DNA of 64,000 bases, taken from the NCBI RefSeq assembly GCF_013410945.1, contig NZ_JACCCH010000001.1, positions 2,108,001 to 2,172,000 on the forward strand, given 5' to 3'. Under the pieces are notes generated by a model. The model had not been told where the DNA came from and made no database searches. It was given only the letters and a program-made list of their open reading frames with translations. This document shows, piece by piece, positions 8,308 through 18,520 of this stretch (position 1 is the stretch's first letter; every line of letters starts with the position of its first letter). A program made the position numbers and the translations under genes. This stretch comes from Leifsonia sp. AK011. Its GTDB lineage: Bacteria > Actinomycetota > Actinomycetes > Actinomycetales > Microbacteriaceae.

Positions 8308-11300
8308 ATGCGCTCAACCCTGACGCCCGACACAGCTCTGAGGGAAGAACAGGGTCGAACCCGGTTCACGGGGCGCTTCGCGAAGGTCCTGCCGATGACG
8401 CTGACCCTCGCCATCGTCGCGGGCGGACTCGTGACGGGTGGCGTGGCAGCCTCGAGCATCGCAGCGGAGTTGCTGCCGCAGGATTACACGCAGTTCGTGG
8501 ACCCGTTCGTCTCGACGGAAGACGATTTCGGTCAGGACATGCCGGGAGCCGCAGCACCCCACGGTCTCGCGAAGGTCAATCCCCTGACCACTCCCGGGCG
8601 CTCGCACAGCGGGTACGACTACGCCGAGACGAAGATCGCGGGGTTCACGAGCACGAACCTCGACGGTGCAGGCGGGTCGGGTGGCGGCGGTGACATCCTG
8701 GTCGTCCCCACCTACGTCGATTACACGACCCGTCCCAACACGAACTCCTATGCGAAGAGCTACAGTCACGCCGACGAAGAGGCCACGCCCGGCTACTACA
8801 AGGTCAAGCTCACCACGACGCAGGGGCTCGACGGATCGATCTCCAACACCGCGGGCAGCCAGCCGATCACGGCGGAGCTGACCGCCGACGTGCGCAGCTC
8901 GCTGCAGCGCTACACCTTCCCGAACGCGGGAACCGCCTCGCTCGTCGTCGACCTGCGCAACAACTTCACGAGTCGGATCGATGCGAGCGTCTCCGTGAAC
9001 AAGCTCACCGACGGTCGCGCCGCTCTGTCGGGCTACGTCGTCGGAACGTTCAACGGAAACAACTACAAGCTCTACTACTACTCGGAGACGAGCACTGCGG
9101 TGAAGAGCATCCAGACGTGGGGCGGTGACGGCGCCCTCTCCAATGCGATGCAGCAGAACGGCACCGACATCGGTGTCATCCTCGACGTGGATGCCACGGC
9201 AGGCCAGGTCGTCCAGCTCACGACCACACTCTCGCCCCTGAGCGTCGAGCAGGCGCGCATCGACATGGCGAACGAGATCGGCACCCGCACCTTCGACGAC
9301 GTGCGTGCCGGCACGAAGGACCAGTGGAACGAGGTGCTCTCGACGGTCGACATCGAGTCGAGCGGAACAAGCGACCCGGACGGAAGCCTCAAGAAGCTCT
9401 TCTACACCCACCTGTACCGCCTGTTCGGTTCACCGGTCAACACGACGAGCACGAGCGGCACCTACCGCGGCGCTGATGGTGTCATCTACGAGGCCGACGG
9501 CTACGACCACTACGACTCGTGGTACCTGTGGGACGACTTCCGCAAGTACTCGATCCTGGCCATCGCCTATCCCGAGGTCTACGCCGACATCGTGCAGTCG
9601 CTCGTCGATCTCTATTCCGAACTCGCCAACACCAACGCAGGCTCGATGGCGAACCTGACGCACTCGGCGCCGACCGTCCGGTACGAGCGAGCACCGATCG
9701 TCATCGCCGACGCCGTGTCGAAGGGCATCGCCCTCGATCGCCTCGACCTCGCCTTCGAGGGCCTCAAGCGCACCGTCGGGGGTGGCTACAACAGCGCGAA
9801 CACGACGCGCGGCTACCTTGCCGATGATGTCGACGACACCCTCGGCACCGCCTACGACGACTGGGCGATGGCCACCATCGCGACCTCGCTCGGCGCGGAT
9901 GCCGACGCCGCGTTCTATCTCAAGCGGGCGACCAATTACACGAACCTCTTCAACCCGGCGGCGTGGACCAACTCTGCTGGCACCCAAGTCGGCCTGATCC
10001 AGCCGAAGGACGGGTCCGGCAACTGGTGGCAGAACGTCGATTCCGAGCGGTTCGAGGCGGCCAACCTCTACCAGGGCACCCTGTGGCAGTACAACTGGTA
10101 CGTCGCGAACGACATGGGCGGAATGGTCACGATGATGGGCGGCGAGGAGAACGCCCTCTCCGCCGTCAGCAACCTCTTCGGAGAGCAGGCACCCAACGAT
10201 GGACAGCGGATGCTGCACTCCAACGCCAACGAGATCGACCTGCAGGCGCCCTACCTCTTCAACTACGTGGGTGCTCCCAACCGCACGCAGTACTGGGTGC
10301 GCAACATCTACACGAAGGAGACCTGGAACCGCTACATCGCGACCGGCTCGACCGGCGAAGCGCCCTCGAGTGGCGGCGAGTTCCGTCCGCCGGTGAAGAA
10401 GAAGGTGTTCAGCCTCTCGCCCGCTGGCTTCCTCCCCACCATGGACAATGACGCTGGCACGATGTCGGCAACGTTCGTCGCGGCCGCGATGGGACTGTTC
10501 CCGGTCACCGCCGGTGGAGACACCTACCAGATCGGATCGCCCTTCTTCGAGAAGGTCACCATCGATCGCGAGGGGGCGAATCCCTTCGTCATCGCGGCAG
10601 ACGGTGTCTCACCCGACAACTACTACATCCAGTCAGCCCAGCTGAACGGCTCCACCTTCGATCGCACCTGGGTCTCGTACGACGAGATCGTCGGGGGCGG
10701 CGAGCTTCGATTCACGATGGGGAACGCGGCATCCGAGTGGGCAGCTGACGGCCCCCAGCCGGACTCCCTCAGCGACCACGTCGACTCGTCGGTGTACAAC
10801 CGACGCGGGGACATGCCGCTGACGACCTCGTCGCGAGTGTTCACCGAGTCGGATGCCAATGACGGAACGATCGCGAACACTGTGGCCGTGACGGCGCATG
10901 GCACCTCCTTCGTCGGAGCGGCCCAGAGCGACCTCGTGTCGGCAGGCCTTGTGAGCGCGACGGGCGTCCCCGCCGGACTCACGCTCCACGCGGTCAAACC
11001 CGCGAATGATCGAATCGACCTCTCGTTGAGCGGAATTGCGTCATCGCACGCCGAATCCGACGGCATCGACGGGATAGCCGTGCAGTTCGCGAGCGGTGCA
11101 TTCACATCGACGGTGGCGTCGGATGCCAGGAGCCTCAGCCTGCGCGTGGACTTCACCGGCGCCGCGCTCGACGTCGATGCGCTCGAGGTCCGGGCCGACG
11201 ACGGCGGAGCCGTCCAGCACACCGCGACCTTTACGGTCGACGGCGGCGTGACCTTCGCGGGCGCCAACGGTGACGACCTACTCGCCAGTGGCCGGGCATC

Positions 11301-14169
11301 CGTCAACGACCTGCCCGACGGATTGACGGCGACCCTCGTGCGCTCCGGCGACACCACGCTCACGCTCACGGTCACCGGCACGCTCACGACCGTCGAGGGT
11401 TCGCGCTTCTCGTTCCTCTTCACCGACTCAGCCTTCGCGAACGGAGTATCCGCGAAGACCGTGGCCGGTGACGGAGGTGTGCTGCGCCCCTTCACGGTGA
11501 CGATCGGTGCGGAATGGCGCGAACGGCTCTCGACGCTCTACTCCGAAGCTGTCCTGGTCGAACAGGGCAACTACTCCCCTGCGAGTTACGCCGCGCTCGA
11601 CCAGGCCCGCCGCACGTCGAAGGCCCTCCTGGACGATTCGACGTCGACTGCCGGCGCCCTGCAGCAGGCCTACTTCACCCTCGACTCGGCCCTGGACGCG
11701 CTCGAACTCGGAGCGGGTGGCTACCGCAGGCTCGAGGGCGAGGCCTCCGACACGTGGTCGGGTGGTGACCTCAAGAACGAGAGCATCAACCTCGGTGGCG
11801 TCAAGCCCGGCTCCTGGATCGGCTACCGCGGCATGGACTTCTCCGAGGGGGCTCCGACGTCCATCGACATCCGCTACGTGGCGAACTCGGGCCGAACTTC
11901 GCCCGACTCCGCCGTGGAGATTCGCGTCGATTCCCCGACCGGTCCCCTCGCGGCCACCGTTGCGCTCCCCCACAGCGGCGCGGACTGGAACGCCTACACA
12001 ACGATCACCGCGGAGTTCACTGATCCGGCCGTGCTCGCGAACGCATCCTCGATCTACTTCGTGTTCCGCGGAACGATCACCGACGCCCTGCCGTGGGTGG
12101 CGAACCTCGACTACTTCCAGTTCGCCCACGACACGGATGCTGGCCCCGAGGTTCCGACCTTCGCCAAGCTCGACACAACCAACGCGAGCGAGCTCCACAG
12201 CGGAATCGACAAGAGCGCGGCGATGCTTCAGAACGTCAATGACCAGGAGTGGGCGGCGTACCGCGGCATCAACTTCGGTTCGGGTGCGACGACGCTGACC
12301 GTGAACTACGACAAGCCCTCGACCCGAACGACGGAGAACACGTTCGTCGAGGTGCGCCTGGGCAGCGTGAGCGCTCCCGCTTCGGCGATCGTTCCGCTGA
12401 CGTTCACGTCGAGCGGGTGGGGCACGTACAAGACCACGACGATCGATGTCGACCCGACGAAGTTCGTGGGAACACAGGACGTCTACTTCTTCTTCACGGC
12501 CCCCAACAATGACAGCGGTCACCCGTACGTCGCGAACATCAGCTGGTTGCAGTTCGGTGTGAAGGCGGTGGAGGTGCCAACCTCGCTTCGCGTCCAGGCC
12601 GAGAGCTACGTCGGATCCAGTGGTGGCACGCTCGGCGTCGAGAACAACACCGACCCGCAGGGAGTCGCCTACACGAACCTCAAGGGAACCTACGACACCG
12701 CGTGGCTTCGCTATGACGACGTCGACTTCGGTGCCAACACCGCGACCTCGATGACCGTTCGCTACGTCAACAACTCGGCGCGCGTGGGCAACAACGCACG
12801 CATCGAGGTGTACGTCGACTCGCGAGACGGCGCACCAACAGCGACGGTGCCGCTCCCCGTGACCGGCTCCGCCTGGAGCGCGATCGGCACCACCACCTTC
12901 GCGCTTCCCACGGCGATCACGGGCAAACACACCCTGTTCATGGTCCTGCGCACCGAGGCCTACACGAACCACCCGTACGTGGGGAACATCGACTGGTACG
13001 AGTTCGGGTACGGCGTGGACAAGGGTGCGCTGCGTGCAGCGATCACGGAGTACGAGCCCCTCGCGCAACTCGGCGATCGCTACCTTGCCGCAGACTTCCG
13101 CACCTTCACACGAGCCCTGGATGCGGCCATCACTGCGCGCGAGGATGCGCAGGCGAGCAAGGAGGGGGTCGCGTCAGCTACTCGAGCGCTTCGACTCGCA
13201 GCCGGACAGCTCGAATGGCGTGTCATCCGCCAGCTCGAACAGCTCGTGACCCAGTCGGACACGATCGACCTGAGCGGCTACACGCCCGAGAGCGGCGCGC
13301 CGTTCACAGCGGCGTTGCAGTCAGCGAAGGCGATTGCTGTGGATGCGCCGTACGAGACGTACGAGCAGACCTATGCAGCACTCCGCGCGGGCTTCGATGG
13401 TCTCGTCGCGGTCGTGCCCCAGCCCGAGGGCGCCGTGACGGGCACACTCACGCCGGCCGGCCTCATCACGATCTCCGCGACGAACCTCCTGCCGTCCACG
13501 CACTACAGGATCGTGCTCCAGCCCGGCGACGTCGTCCTCGGCGACGGCACGAGCACCTCCGCTGGCGCCCTGAATGTCTCGGTGACGCTGCCAGCGGACG
13601 CACAGCCGGGCGATCACACCCTGCTGGTCCGTGGCGACGACGAGGCCGCAGTGCTGGCGCTCCCCATCGTGCTCGAGGAGGGTGTGTCGACCGGCAGCCA
13701 GGAGATCAGCGTCGACGTGCCCAAGCTGAGCGCCGGCGAGTTCGTCTGGACGATTCCCGGCAGCAACGAACTCGTCGACCTGGGCACGGCGGAGCTCCGC
13801 GGCGATCACTACTACGCGACCGGTGCGATCAACCCGATCCTCGTCACGGACACGCGTCGTGGGGCACCAGAGTGGACCGTCACGGCCCGCATCGGCGACT
13901 TCACCTCCGAGGACCAGACCATCAGTGGGCGCTACCTCGGGTGGACGCCGGCAGTGATCGAGGCGGGTGGCGGAGCCGCTGCTGGTGCGGCCGTGGCATC
14001 CGGATTCGATGAGGGCGACGGCCTCTCGGTCGACTCGCTGCTCGGTCGAGCTGCACCGGGTCACGAACTGGGATCAGCCAAGCTCGGGGCAGAACTGACA
14101 CTGAAGATGCCGACGGATGCCACGGACGGCGTCTACCGCGCGACGCTCACGCTGACCGCCCTCGGCTAG
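8308..14169 (+). CDS. Secreted multidomain GH92 glycosidase (alpha-mannosidase family)
   Basis: This 1953-residue exported protein starts at the ATG behind GGACAGGAAC; the longer frame from 8182 lacks a ribosome-binding site. A signal peptide (TM core about residues 29-50) precedes a GH92 catalytic region at about 60-810. The family acid motif appears as HSNANEIDLQAPYLFNYVG, with the Glu kept, and the Asp pair as MDNDAGTMSA. GH92 enzymes are calcium-dependent exo-alpha-mannosidases, so trimming of mannan or glycan is the likely role. The tail holds two repeated beta-sandwich segments (about 850-1065), a FIVAR-like helical domain (1070-1137), three CBM6-like modules (about 1138-1275, 1284-1422, 1424-1570), further FIVAR-like helices and a C-terminal beta domain. 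No sortase motif or anchor is visible. Confidence 0.88.
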   Translation: MRSTLTPDTALREEQGRTRFTGRFAKVLPMTLTLAIVAGGLVTGGVAASSIAAELLPQDYTQFVDPFVSTEDDFGQDMPGAAAPHGLAKVNPLTTPGRSHSGYDYAETKIAGFTSTNLDGAGGSGGGGDILVVPTYVDYTTRPNTNSYAKSYSHADEEATPGYYKVKLTTTQGLDGSISNTAGSQPITAELTADVRSSLQRYTFPNAGTASLVVDLRNNFTSRIDASVSVNKLTDGRAALSGYVVGTFNGNNYKLYYYSETSTAVKSIQTWGGDGALSNAMQQNGTDIGVILDVDATAGQVVQLTTTLSPLSVEQARIDMANEIGTRTFDDVRAGTKDQWNEVLSTVDIESSGTSDPDGSLKKLFYTHLYRLFGSPVNTTSTSGTYRGADGVIYEADGYDHYDSWYLWDDFRKYSILAIAYPEVYADIVQSLVDLYSELANTNAGSMANLTHSAPTVRYERAPIVIADAVSKGIALDRLDLAFEGLKRTVGGGYNSANTTRGYLADDVDDTLGTAYDDWAMATIATSLGADADAAFYLKRATNYTNLFNPAAWTNSAGTQVGLIQPKDGSGNWWQNVDSERFEAANLYQGTLWQYNWYVANDMGGMVTMMGGEENALSAVSNLFGEQAPNDGQRMLHSNANEIDLQAPYLFNYVGAPNRTQYWVRNIYTKETWNRYIATGSTGEAPSSGGEFRPPVKKKVFSLSPAGFLPTMDNDAGTMSATFVAAAMGLFPVTAGGDTYQIGSPFFEKVTIDREGANPFVIAADGVSPDNYYIQSAQLNGSTFDRTWVSYDEIVGGGELRFTMGNAASEWAADGPQPDSLSDHVDSSVYNRRGDMPLTTSSRVFTESDANDGTIANTVAVTAHGTSFVGAAQSDLVSAGLVSATGVPAGLTLHAVKPANDRIDLSLSGIASSHAESDGIDGIAVQFASGAFTSTVASDARSLSLRVDFTGAALDVDALEVRADDGGAVQHTATFTVDGGVTFAGANGDDLLASGRASVNDLPDGLTATLVRSGDTTLTLTVTGTLTTVEGSRFSFLFTDSAFANGVSAKTVAGDGGVLRPFTVTIGAEWRERLSTLYSEAVLVEQGNYSPASYAALDQARRTSKALLDDSTSTAGALQQAYFTLDSALDALELGAGGYRRLEGEASDTWSGGDLKNESINLGGVKPGSWIGYRGMDFSEGAPTSIDIRYVANSGRTSPDSAVEIRVDSPTGPLAATVALPHSGADWNAYTTITAEFTDPAVLANASSIYFVFRGTITDALPWVANLDYFQFAHDTDAGPEVPTFAKLDTTNASELHSGIDKSAAMLQNVNDQEWAAYRGINFGSGATTLTVNYDKPSTRTTENTFVEVRLGSVSAPASAIVPLTFTSSGWGTYKTTTIDVDPTKFVGTQDVYFFFTAPNNDSGHPYVANISWLQFGVKAVEVPTSLRVQAESYVGSSGGTLGVENNTDPQGVAYTNLKGTYDTAWLRYDDVDFGANTATSMTVRYVNNSARVGNNARIEVYVDSRDGAPTATVPLPVTGSAWSAIGTTTFALPTAITGKHTLFMVLRTEAYTNHPYVGNIDWYEFGYGVDKGALRAAITEYEPLAQLGDRYLAADFRTFTRALDAAITAREDAQASKEGVASATRALRLAAGQLEWRVIRQLEQLVTQSDTIDLSGYTPESGAPFTAALQSAKAIAVDAPYETYEQTYAALRAGFDGLVAVVPQPEGAVTGTLTPAGLITISATNLLPSTHYRIVLQPGDVVLGDGTSTSAGALNVSVTLPADAQPGDHTLLVRGDDEAAVLALPIVLEEGVSTGSQEISVDVPKLSAGEFVWTIPGSNELVDLGTAELRGDHYYATGAINPILVTDTRRGAPEWTVTARIGDFTSEDQTISGRYLGWTPAVIEAGGGAAAGAAVASGFDEGDGLSVDSLLGRAAPGHELGSAKLGAELTLKMPTDATDGVYRATLTLTALG

Positions 14170-14184
14170 ACAGCATGCGACGAG

Positions 14185-14209
14185 GCCCCTGGGGAGACCC
14201 GGGGGCTTT
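14185..14209 (+). terminator. Terminator after GH92 gene
   Basis: GCCCCTGG pairs with CCGGGGGC (8 pairs, one G-T) around a short loop, followed by TTT, 15 nt after the stop codon. The T-run is short, so strength is uncertain. Confidence 0.6.
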
Positions 14210-14304
14210 GTCGTACTCGACAGCCGTCACACTGCTGCGCAGTGCGCCGGAACCGGCGGCCGTGGGCCCAGCAAGCGGTTCTCGCGCAGCATCCTCATAC
14301 AGGC

Positions 14305-14333
14305 TGCGCCGACGGCCTGCGGCCGCCGCCGCA
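14305..14333 (-). terminator. GC-rich hairpin downstream of tRNA-Val
   Basis: Arms TGCGGCGGCGGCC and GGCCGTCGGCGCA pair at 12 of 13 positions around a 3-nt loop, 5 nt beyond the tRNA 3' end. There is no T-tract, so it could act as a terminator or a processing structure. Confidence 0.45.
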
Positions 14334-14338
14334 TCCTG

Positions 14339-14411
14339 TGGGCCCTACCGGGCTCGAACCGATGACATCCACGGTGTAAACGTGGCGCTCTACCAACTGA
14401 GCTAAAGGCCC
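14339..14411 (-). tRNA. tRNA-Val (anticodon UAC)
   Basis: A 73-nt cloverleaf on the minus strand. The acceptor GGGCCTT pairs with AGGGCCC and A is the discriminator. The D arm is AGCTCAGTTGGTAGAGC. The anticodon stem CCACG/CGTGG encloses TTTACAC (anticodon TAC), and the T arm contains GGTTCGAGCC. The 3' CCA is not encoded. Confidence 0.96.
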
Positions 14412-14453
14412 CTGTCCGGCATGCCGGAACAACGCCCTGCAATGGTACAGGCA

Positions 14454-14459
14454 TACACT
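14454..14459 (+). promoter_or_regulatory. -10 box, leaderless start of DUF1345-like gene
   Basis: TACACT followed by 7 nt and then the ATG at 14467. It lies 43 bp from the tRNA-Val 5' end, so the two are transcribed divergently. Confidence 0.45.
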
Positions 14460-14466
14460 TCCCGTC

Positions 14467-15117
14467 ATGGCGCAGCGCGACGGAATCCTCGGTGGCGAGA
14501 GCCCCCTCCCCGTCGTCATCGCCACCCTCCTCGCCCTCGGTACGTACCTGTTCCTCCCCGAGTCCGTGCAATTCGTGCCCTCGTGGGTCGTTCCCACCGT
14601 GGGCGTCGGGATGCTGATACCGCTCCTGATCATCAAGCGCCTACGCAAGGAGCCGGAACAGACCTGGGCCCGCTGGGCAGCGATCGTGTTTGCCGGAGGC
14701 CTCACAGTCGTGAACCAGTTCTACGTCGTGCGAGTGATCGAGGAACTCGTGGGCGGCCGCGCCTCGAGCGGAAGCGTGCTGCTCGTGACGCTCTCGGTGT
14801 GGGTCACCAACGTCATCGCCTACGCGCTCCTCTACTGGGAGCTCGACAACGGTGGTCCCGTCGAACGGCGGGTCAAAGGGCGTCCCATCATGGGCACCCA
14901 ACACTTCCGCTTCCCGCAGCAGGAGTCCGGACCGACCGAGTGGCGCCCCGTCTACGTGGACTACGCCTACTTCTCGCTCAGCAACATGATGGCGTTCAGT
15001 CCCACCGACACCATGCCGCTCACGGTGCCAGCGAAGGTGCTCATGGGACTACAGGCCCTCACGGGGTTCGTGCTTCTCGCACTCGTGATCTCGCGCGCCG
15101 TCAACATCCTGAACTGA
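14467..15117 (+). CDS. DUF1345-like membrane protein
   Basis: This 216-residue protein has about five or six transmembrane helices. The C-terminal half (YFSLSNMMAFSPTDTMPLT, then the helix GFVLLALVISRAVNIL) resembles DUF1345-family membrane proteins, whose function is unknown. A polar segment between helices 4 and 5 (about residues 135-160) contains HFRFPQQESGP. It stands alone between tRNA-Val and a convergent peroxiredoxin gene 18 bp away. The assignment rests on this motif region and the topology. Confidence 0.65.
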   Translation: MAQRDGILGGESPLPVVIATLLALGTYLFLPESVQFVPSWVVPTVGVGMLIPLLIIKRLRKEPEQTWARWAAIVFAGGLTVVNQFYVVRVIEELVGGRASSGSVLLVTLSVWVTNVIAYALLYWELDNGGPVERRVKGRPIMGTQHFRFPQQESGPTEWRPVYVDYAYFSLSNMMAFSPTDTMPLTVPAKVLMGLQALTGFVLLALVISRAVNILN

Positions 15118-15135
15118 CGGGCGGCGCGGAGGGCG

Positions 15136-15615
15136 TCAGACGCTCGCGGTCGAGGCGTGCAGGGCCGCGACGGCCTCGCGGTAGGCAGCGAGTGGACGCG
15201 CTTCGCCGGGGGCGGTGATGAAGCTCTCGCGGATCACCCCGTTGATGTCGATGAGGAACGTCGCGCGGGTGGCGAAACCCTTCTCCTCGATGAAGACCCC
15301 GTACTCCTTTGAGACGTCGCCGTGGGGCCAGAAGTCGGCGAGGAGGGTGAAGTCGTAGCCCTCCTCCTCGGCCCACGCACGCAGCGTGGCCTTCGAGTCA
15401 ACGGAGATACCGATCAACTCGATACCGGACTCCTTGAAAAGGTTCAGGTTGTCACGCAGTTCGCACAGTTCTGAGGTGCAGGTGCTCGAGAAGGCGAGCG
15501 GGTAGAAGACCAGGGCGACCGGCTTGACGCCCCTGAACTCGGAGAGGCGGATGCGCTCGCCGAACTGGTTCGCGAGCTCGAAGTCCGGGGCCATCACGTC
15601 ATTGATCAGGGCCAT
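15136..15615 (-). CDS. Peroxiredoxin, AhpE-like
   Basis: This 159-residue thioredoxin-fold peroxidase reduces peroxides. The peroxidatic cysteine is C46 in PLAFSSTC, a P-x3-S-x2-C version of the family motif. A second cysteine, C51 (SELC), is placed like that of other actinobacterial AhpE proteins. The downstream SVDSKATLRAWAEE and PHGDVSKEYGV segments also fit the family. It lacks the C-terminal resolving cysteine of the AhpC type. The gene is convergent with the DUF1345-like gene and divergent from aceE. Confidence 0.9.
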   Translation of the reverse strand: MALINDVMAPDFELANQFGERIRLSEFRGVKPVALVFYPLAFSSTCTSELCELRDNLNLFKESGIELIGISVDSKATLRAWAEEEGYDFTLLADFWPHGDVSKEYGVFIEEKGFATRATFLIDINGVIRESFITAPGEARPLAAYREAVAALHASTASV

Positions 15616-15704
15616 GCTGGAAGAATCCTTATCTCCCGCAGGGAAGAATTGCGGGGCCGATCGGCAATGATACGCCTAGTGCCGAACAGTATCGGATCGA
15701 CAAC

Positions 15705-15710
15705 TAGACT
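15705..15710 (+). promoter_or_regulatory. Possible -10 box of aceE
   Basis: TAGACT lies 78 nt before the aceE start, leaving room for an untranslated leader. No clear -35 element was found. A good ribosome-binding site (AGGAAGAGG) precedes the GTG at 15788. Confidence 0.35.
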
Positions 15711-15787
15711 CGTTTGGCGTAGTTGATCGCGACCAGTCGTAACCCGATGGCGCGGTCCTTCATCTCTCTACCAGGAAGAGGTCAGCG

Positions 15788-18514
15788 GTGACTGTAAACG
15801 ACCAGGATCCCTACTCGGTTCACAACATCGACCAGGATCCCGAGGAGACTGCGGAGTGGCAGGAATCGCTCCGCGCGGTTGTCGCTGCGGCGGGTCATGA
15901 GCGCGGTCGCGAGATCATGCTCAGCCTCCTCAAGGAGTCCAAGGACCTGCACCTCGGCGTGCCGATGGTCCCTACGACGGACTACCTCAACACGATCGCT
16001 CCCGAGAATGAGCCGGAGTTCCCCGGCAACGAGGACATCGAGCGCCGGTACCGCGCGTGGATCCGGTGGAACGCCGCGATCACGGTTCACCGTGCGCAGC
16101 GCCCCGGGATCGGTGTCGGCGGTCACATCTCGACGTACGCGTCATCCGCAGCCCTCTACGAGGTGGGCCACAACTGGTTCTTCCGCGGGCAGGAGCACGC
16201 CGGCGGCGGCGACCAGATCTTCTACCAGGGCCACGCCTCCCCCGGCATGTACGCCCGCGCCTACCTCGAGGGTCGCCTCAACGAGCAGCACCTCGACTCG
16301 TTCCGCCAGGAGAAGTCGCGCGCGCCATACGGTCTCTCGAGCTACCCGCACCCGCGCCTCATGCCGGACTTCTGGCAGTTCCCGACGGTGTCGATGGGTC
16401 TCGGCCCGATCAACGCGATCTACCAGGCGCAGTCCAACAAGTACCTGACCAACCGGGGAATCAAGGATGCCTCGGACCAGCAGGTCTGGGCGTTCCTCGG
16501 CGACGGCGAAATGGACGAGGTCGAGAGCCGCGGTGCCCTGCAGTGGGCGGCGAACGAGGGCCTCGACAACCTCAACTTCGTGATCAACTGCAACCTGCAG
16601 CGCCTCGACGGCCCCGTGCGCGGTAACGGCAAGATCATCCAGGAGCTCGAGAGCTTCTTCCGTGGTGCCGGATGGAACGTCATCAAGGTCGTCTGGGGCC
16701 GCGAATGGGACTCGCTGCTCGCGAACGACACCGAGGGTGCACTCCGCGACCTCATGAACCGCACGCCCGACGGCGACTACCAGACCTACAAGGCCGAGAA
16801 CGGCGCCTTCGTGCGCGAGAACTTCTTCGGTCGCGACCCCCGCACGCTCGAGATGGTCAAGGACTACACGGACGACCAGATCTGGGGCCTCAAGCGCGGT
16901 GGCCACGACTACCGCAAGGTGTACGCGGCGTTCAAGGCAGCGTCGGAGCACAAGGGCCAGCCCACCGTCATCCTTGCGAAGACCGTCAAGGGCTACGGCC
17001 TGGGCGCGAGCTTCGAGGGACGCAACGCGACCCACCAGATGAAGAAGCTCTCGCTCGACAACCTCAAGCTCTTCCGTGACGTCATGCACATCCCGATCAC
17101 GGATGCGCAGCTCGAGGAGAACCCCTACCAGCCCCCGTTCTACCACCCGGGGCAGGACGACGAGGCAATCCAGTACCTGCACGAGCGTCGTCGCGAGCTC
17201 GGCGGATACCTGCCGGAGCGCCGTACCCGCTACACGCAGTTCGACCTGCCGGAGGAGTCGGCGTACTCGGTCGTCAAGAAGGGCTCCGGCAAGCAGGAGA
17301 TCGCCACGACCATGGCGTTCGCGCGTCTGCTCAAGGATCTGCTCCGCGACAAGGGCATCGGCAACCGCATCGTGCCGATCATCCCCGACGAGGCGCGCAC
17401 CTTCGGCATGGACGCATACTTCCCGACCGCCAAGATCTACAACCCGAACGGACAGCACTACCTGTCGGTCGACCGCGAACTGCTGCTCGCCTACAAGGAG
17501 AGCCCTCAGGGCCAGATCGTGCACGTCGGCATCAACGAGGCCGGCGCGTTCGCGGCCTTCACCGCTGCCGGCACCCAGTATGCGACGAACGGCCAGCCGC
17601 TCATCCCGGTGTACGTCTTCTACTCGATGTTCGGCTTCCAGCGCACGGGCGATGCCATGTGGGCTGCTGGCGACCAGATGGCACGCGGCTTCATCATCGG
17701 TGCGACTGCAGGACGCACGACCCTGACGGGTGAGGGATTGCAGCACGCTGACGGACACTCGCTGCTGCTGGCATCCACCAACCCCGCTGTCGTCTCCTAC
17801 GACCCCGCATACGGCTACGAGATCGGCCACATCATGAAGGCCGGAATCGAGCGGATGTACGGCGGCACGCATCCGGATCCGAACGTCATGTACTACCTCA
17901 CGGTCTACAACGAGCCGATCGTTCAGCCGGCGGAGCCCGAGAACTTCGACGTCGAGGGTGCCATCAAGGGCATCTACCACCTCGCATCCCCGACCATCGA
18001 GGGCCCTCGCGCCCAGCTGCTGGCGTCGGGTGTCGCGGTGCCGTGGGCCCTCGAAGCACAGGAGCTCCTGGCGAAGGACTGGGGTGTCGCCGCCGATGTC
18101 TGGTCGGTCACCTCGTGGACCGAGCTGCGTCGCGACGGTATCGCCGCCGACGAGCACAACCTGCTCCACCCGTACGAGCAGCCTCGGGTGCCGTACGTCA
18201 CGGAGAAGCTGCAGGGGTCGGACGGCCCGTTCGTCGCGGTGTCTGACTTCATGCACGCGGTTCCCGACCAGATCCGGCAGTTCGTGCCCGGCGACTACGC
18301 GACGCTCGGTGCCGACGACTTCGGTTTCTCGGACACGCGACAGGCAGCTCGTCGCTTCTTCCTCATCGATGGCCCGTCGATCGTCGTGCGGACCCTCCAG
18401 TCCCTCGTGCGTCGTGGAGCGATCGATCCGAACGTGGTCCAGCTCGCCATCGAGAAGTACAACCTGCTCGACGTCAACGCGGGAACAACCGGATCGGCTG
18501 GCGGCGAAAGCTAG
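15788..18514 (+). CDS. aceE: Pyruvate dehydrogenase E1 component (homodimeric)
   Basis: This 908-residue protein is the alpha2-type E1 of pyruvate dehydrogenase. It decarboxylates pyruvate with thiamine diphosphate and passes the acetyl group to lipoyl-E2. The TPP-binding motif begins GDGEMDE at about residue 238 and ends in LNFVINCN, as in the family. Length and end-to-end similarity fit AceE (about 890-920). The GTG start has a ribosome-binding site, AGGAAGAGG. It ends 6 nt before fasR and sits next to the fatty acid synthase genes that consume its acetyl-CoA. E2 and E3 genes are not in the window. Confidence 0.97.
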   Translation: MTVNDQDPYSVHNIDQDPEETAEWQESLRAVVAAAGHERGREIMLSLLKESKDLHLGVPMVPTTDYLNTIAPENEPEFPGNEDIERRYRAWIRWNAAITVHRAQRPGIGVGGHISTYASSAALYEVGHNWFFRGQEHAGGGDQIFYQGHASPGMYARAYLEGRLNEQHLDSFRQEKSRAPYGLSSYPHPRLMPDFWQFPTVSMGLGPINAIYQAQSNKYLTNRGIKDASDQQVWAFLGDGEMDEVESRGALQWAANEGLDNLNFVINCNLQRLDGPVRGNGKIIQELESFFRGAGWNVIKVVWGREWDSLLANDTEGALRDLMNRTPDGDYQTYKAENGAFVRENFFGRDPRTLEMVKDYTDDQIWGLKRGGHDYRKVYAAFKAASEHKGQPTVILAKTVKGYGLGASFEGRNATHQMKKLSLDNLKLFRDVMHIPITDAQLEENPYQPPFYHPGQDDEAIQYLHERRRELGGYLPERRTRYTQFDLPEESAYSVVKKGSGKQEIATTMAFARLLKDLLRDKGIGNRIVPIIPDEARTFGMDAYFPTAKIYNPNGQHYLSVDRELLLAYKESPQGQIVHVGINEAGAFAAFTAAGTQYATNGQPLIPVYVFYSMFGFQRTGDAMWAAGDQMARGFIIGATAGRTTLTGEGLQHADGHSLLLASTNPAVVSYDPAYGYEIGHIMKAGIERMYGGTHPDPNVMYYLTVYNEPIVQPAEPENFDVEGAIKGIYHLASPTIEGPRAQLLASGVAVPWALEAQELLAKDWGVAADVWSVTSWTELRRDGIAADEHNLLHPYEQPRVPYVTEKLQGSDGPFVAVSDFMHAVPDQIRQFVPGDYATLGADDFGFSDTRQAARRFFLIDGPSIVVRTLQSLVRRGAIDPNVVQLAIEKYNLLDVNAGTTGSAGGES

Positions 18515-18520
18515 CCGAGC

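Noticed and set aside
11428-13068. 546-codon open frame opposite the GH92 gene
   Set aside because: It is antisense to clearly modular coding sequence (CBM6-like domains) and has shadow-type composition.
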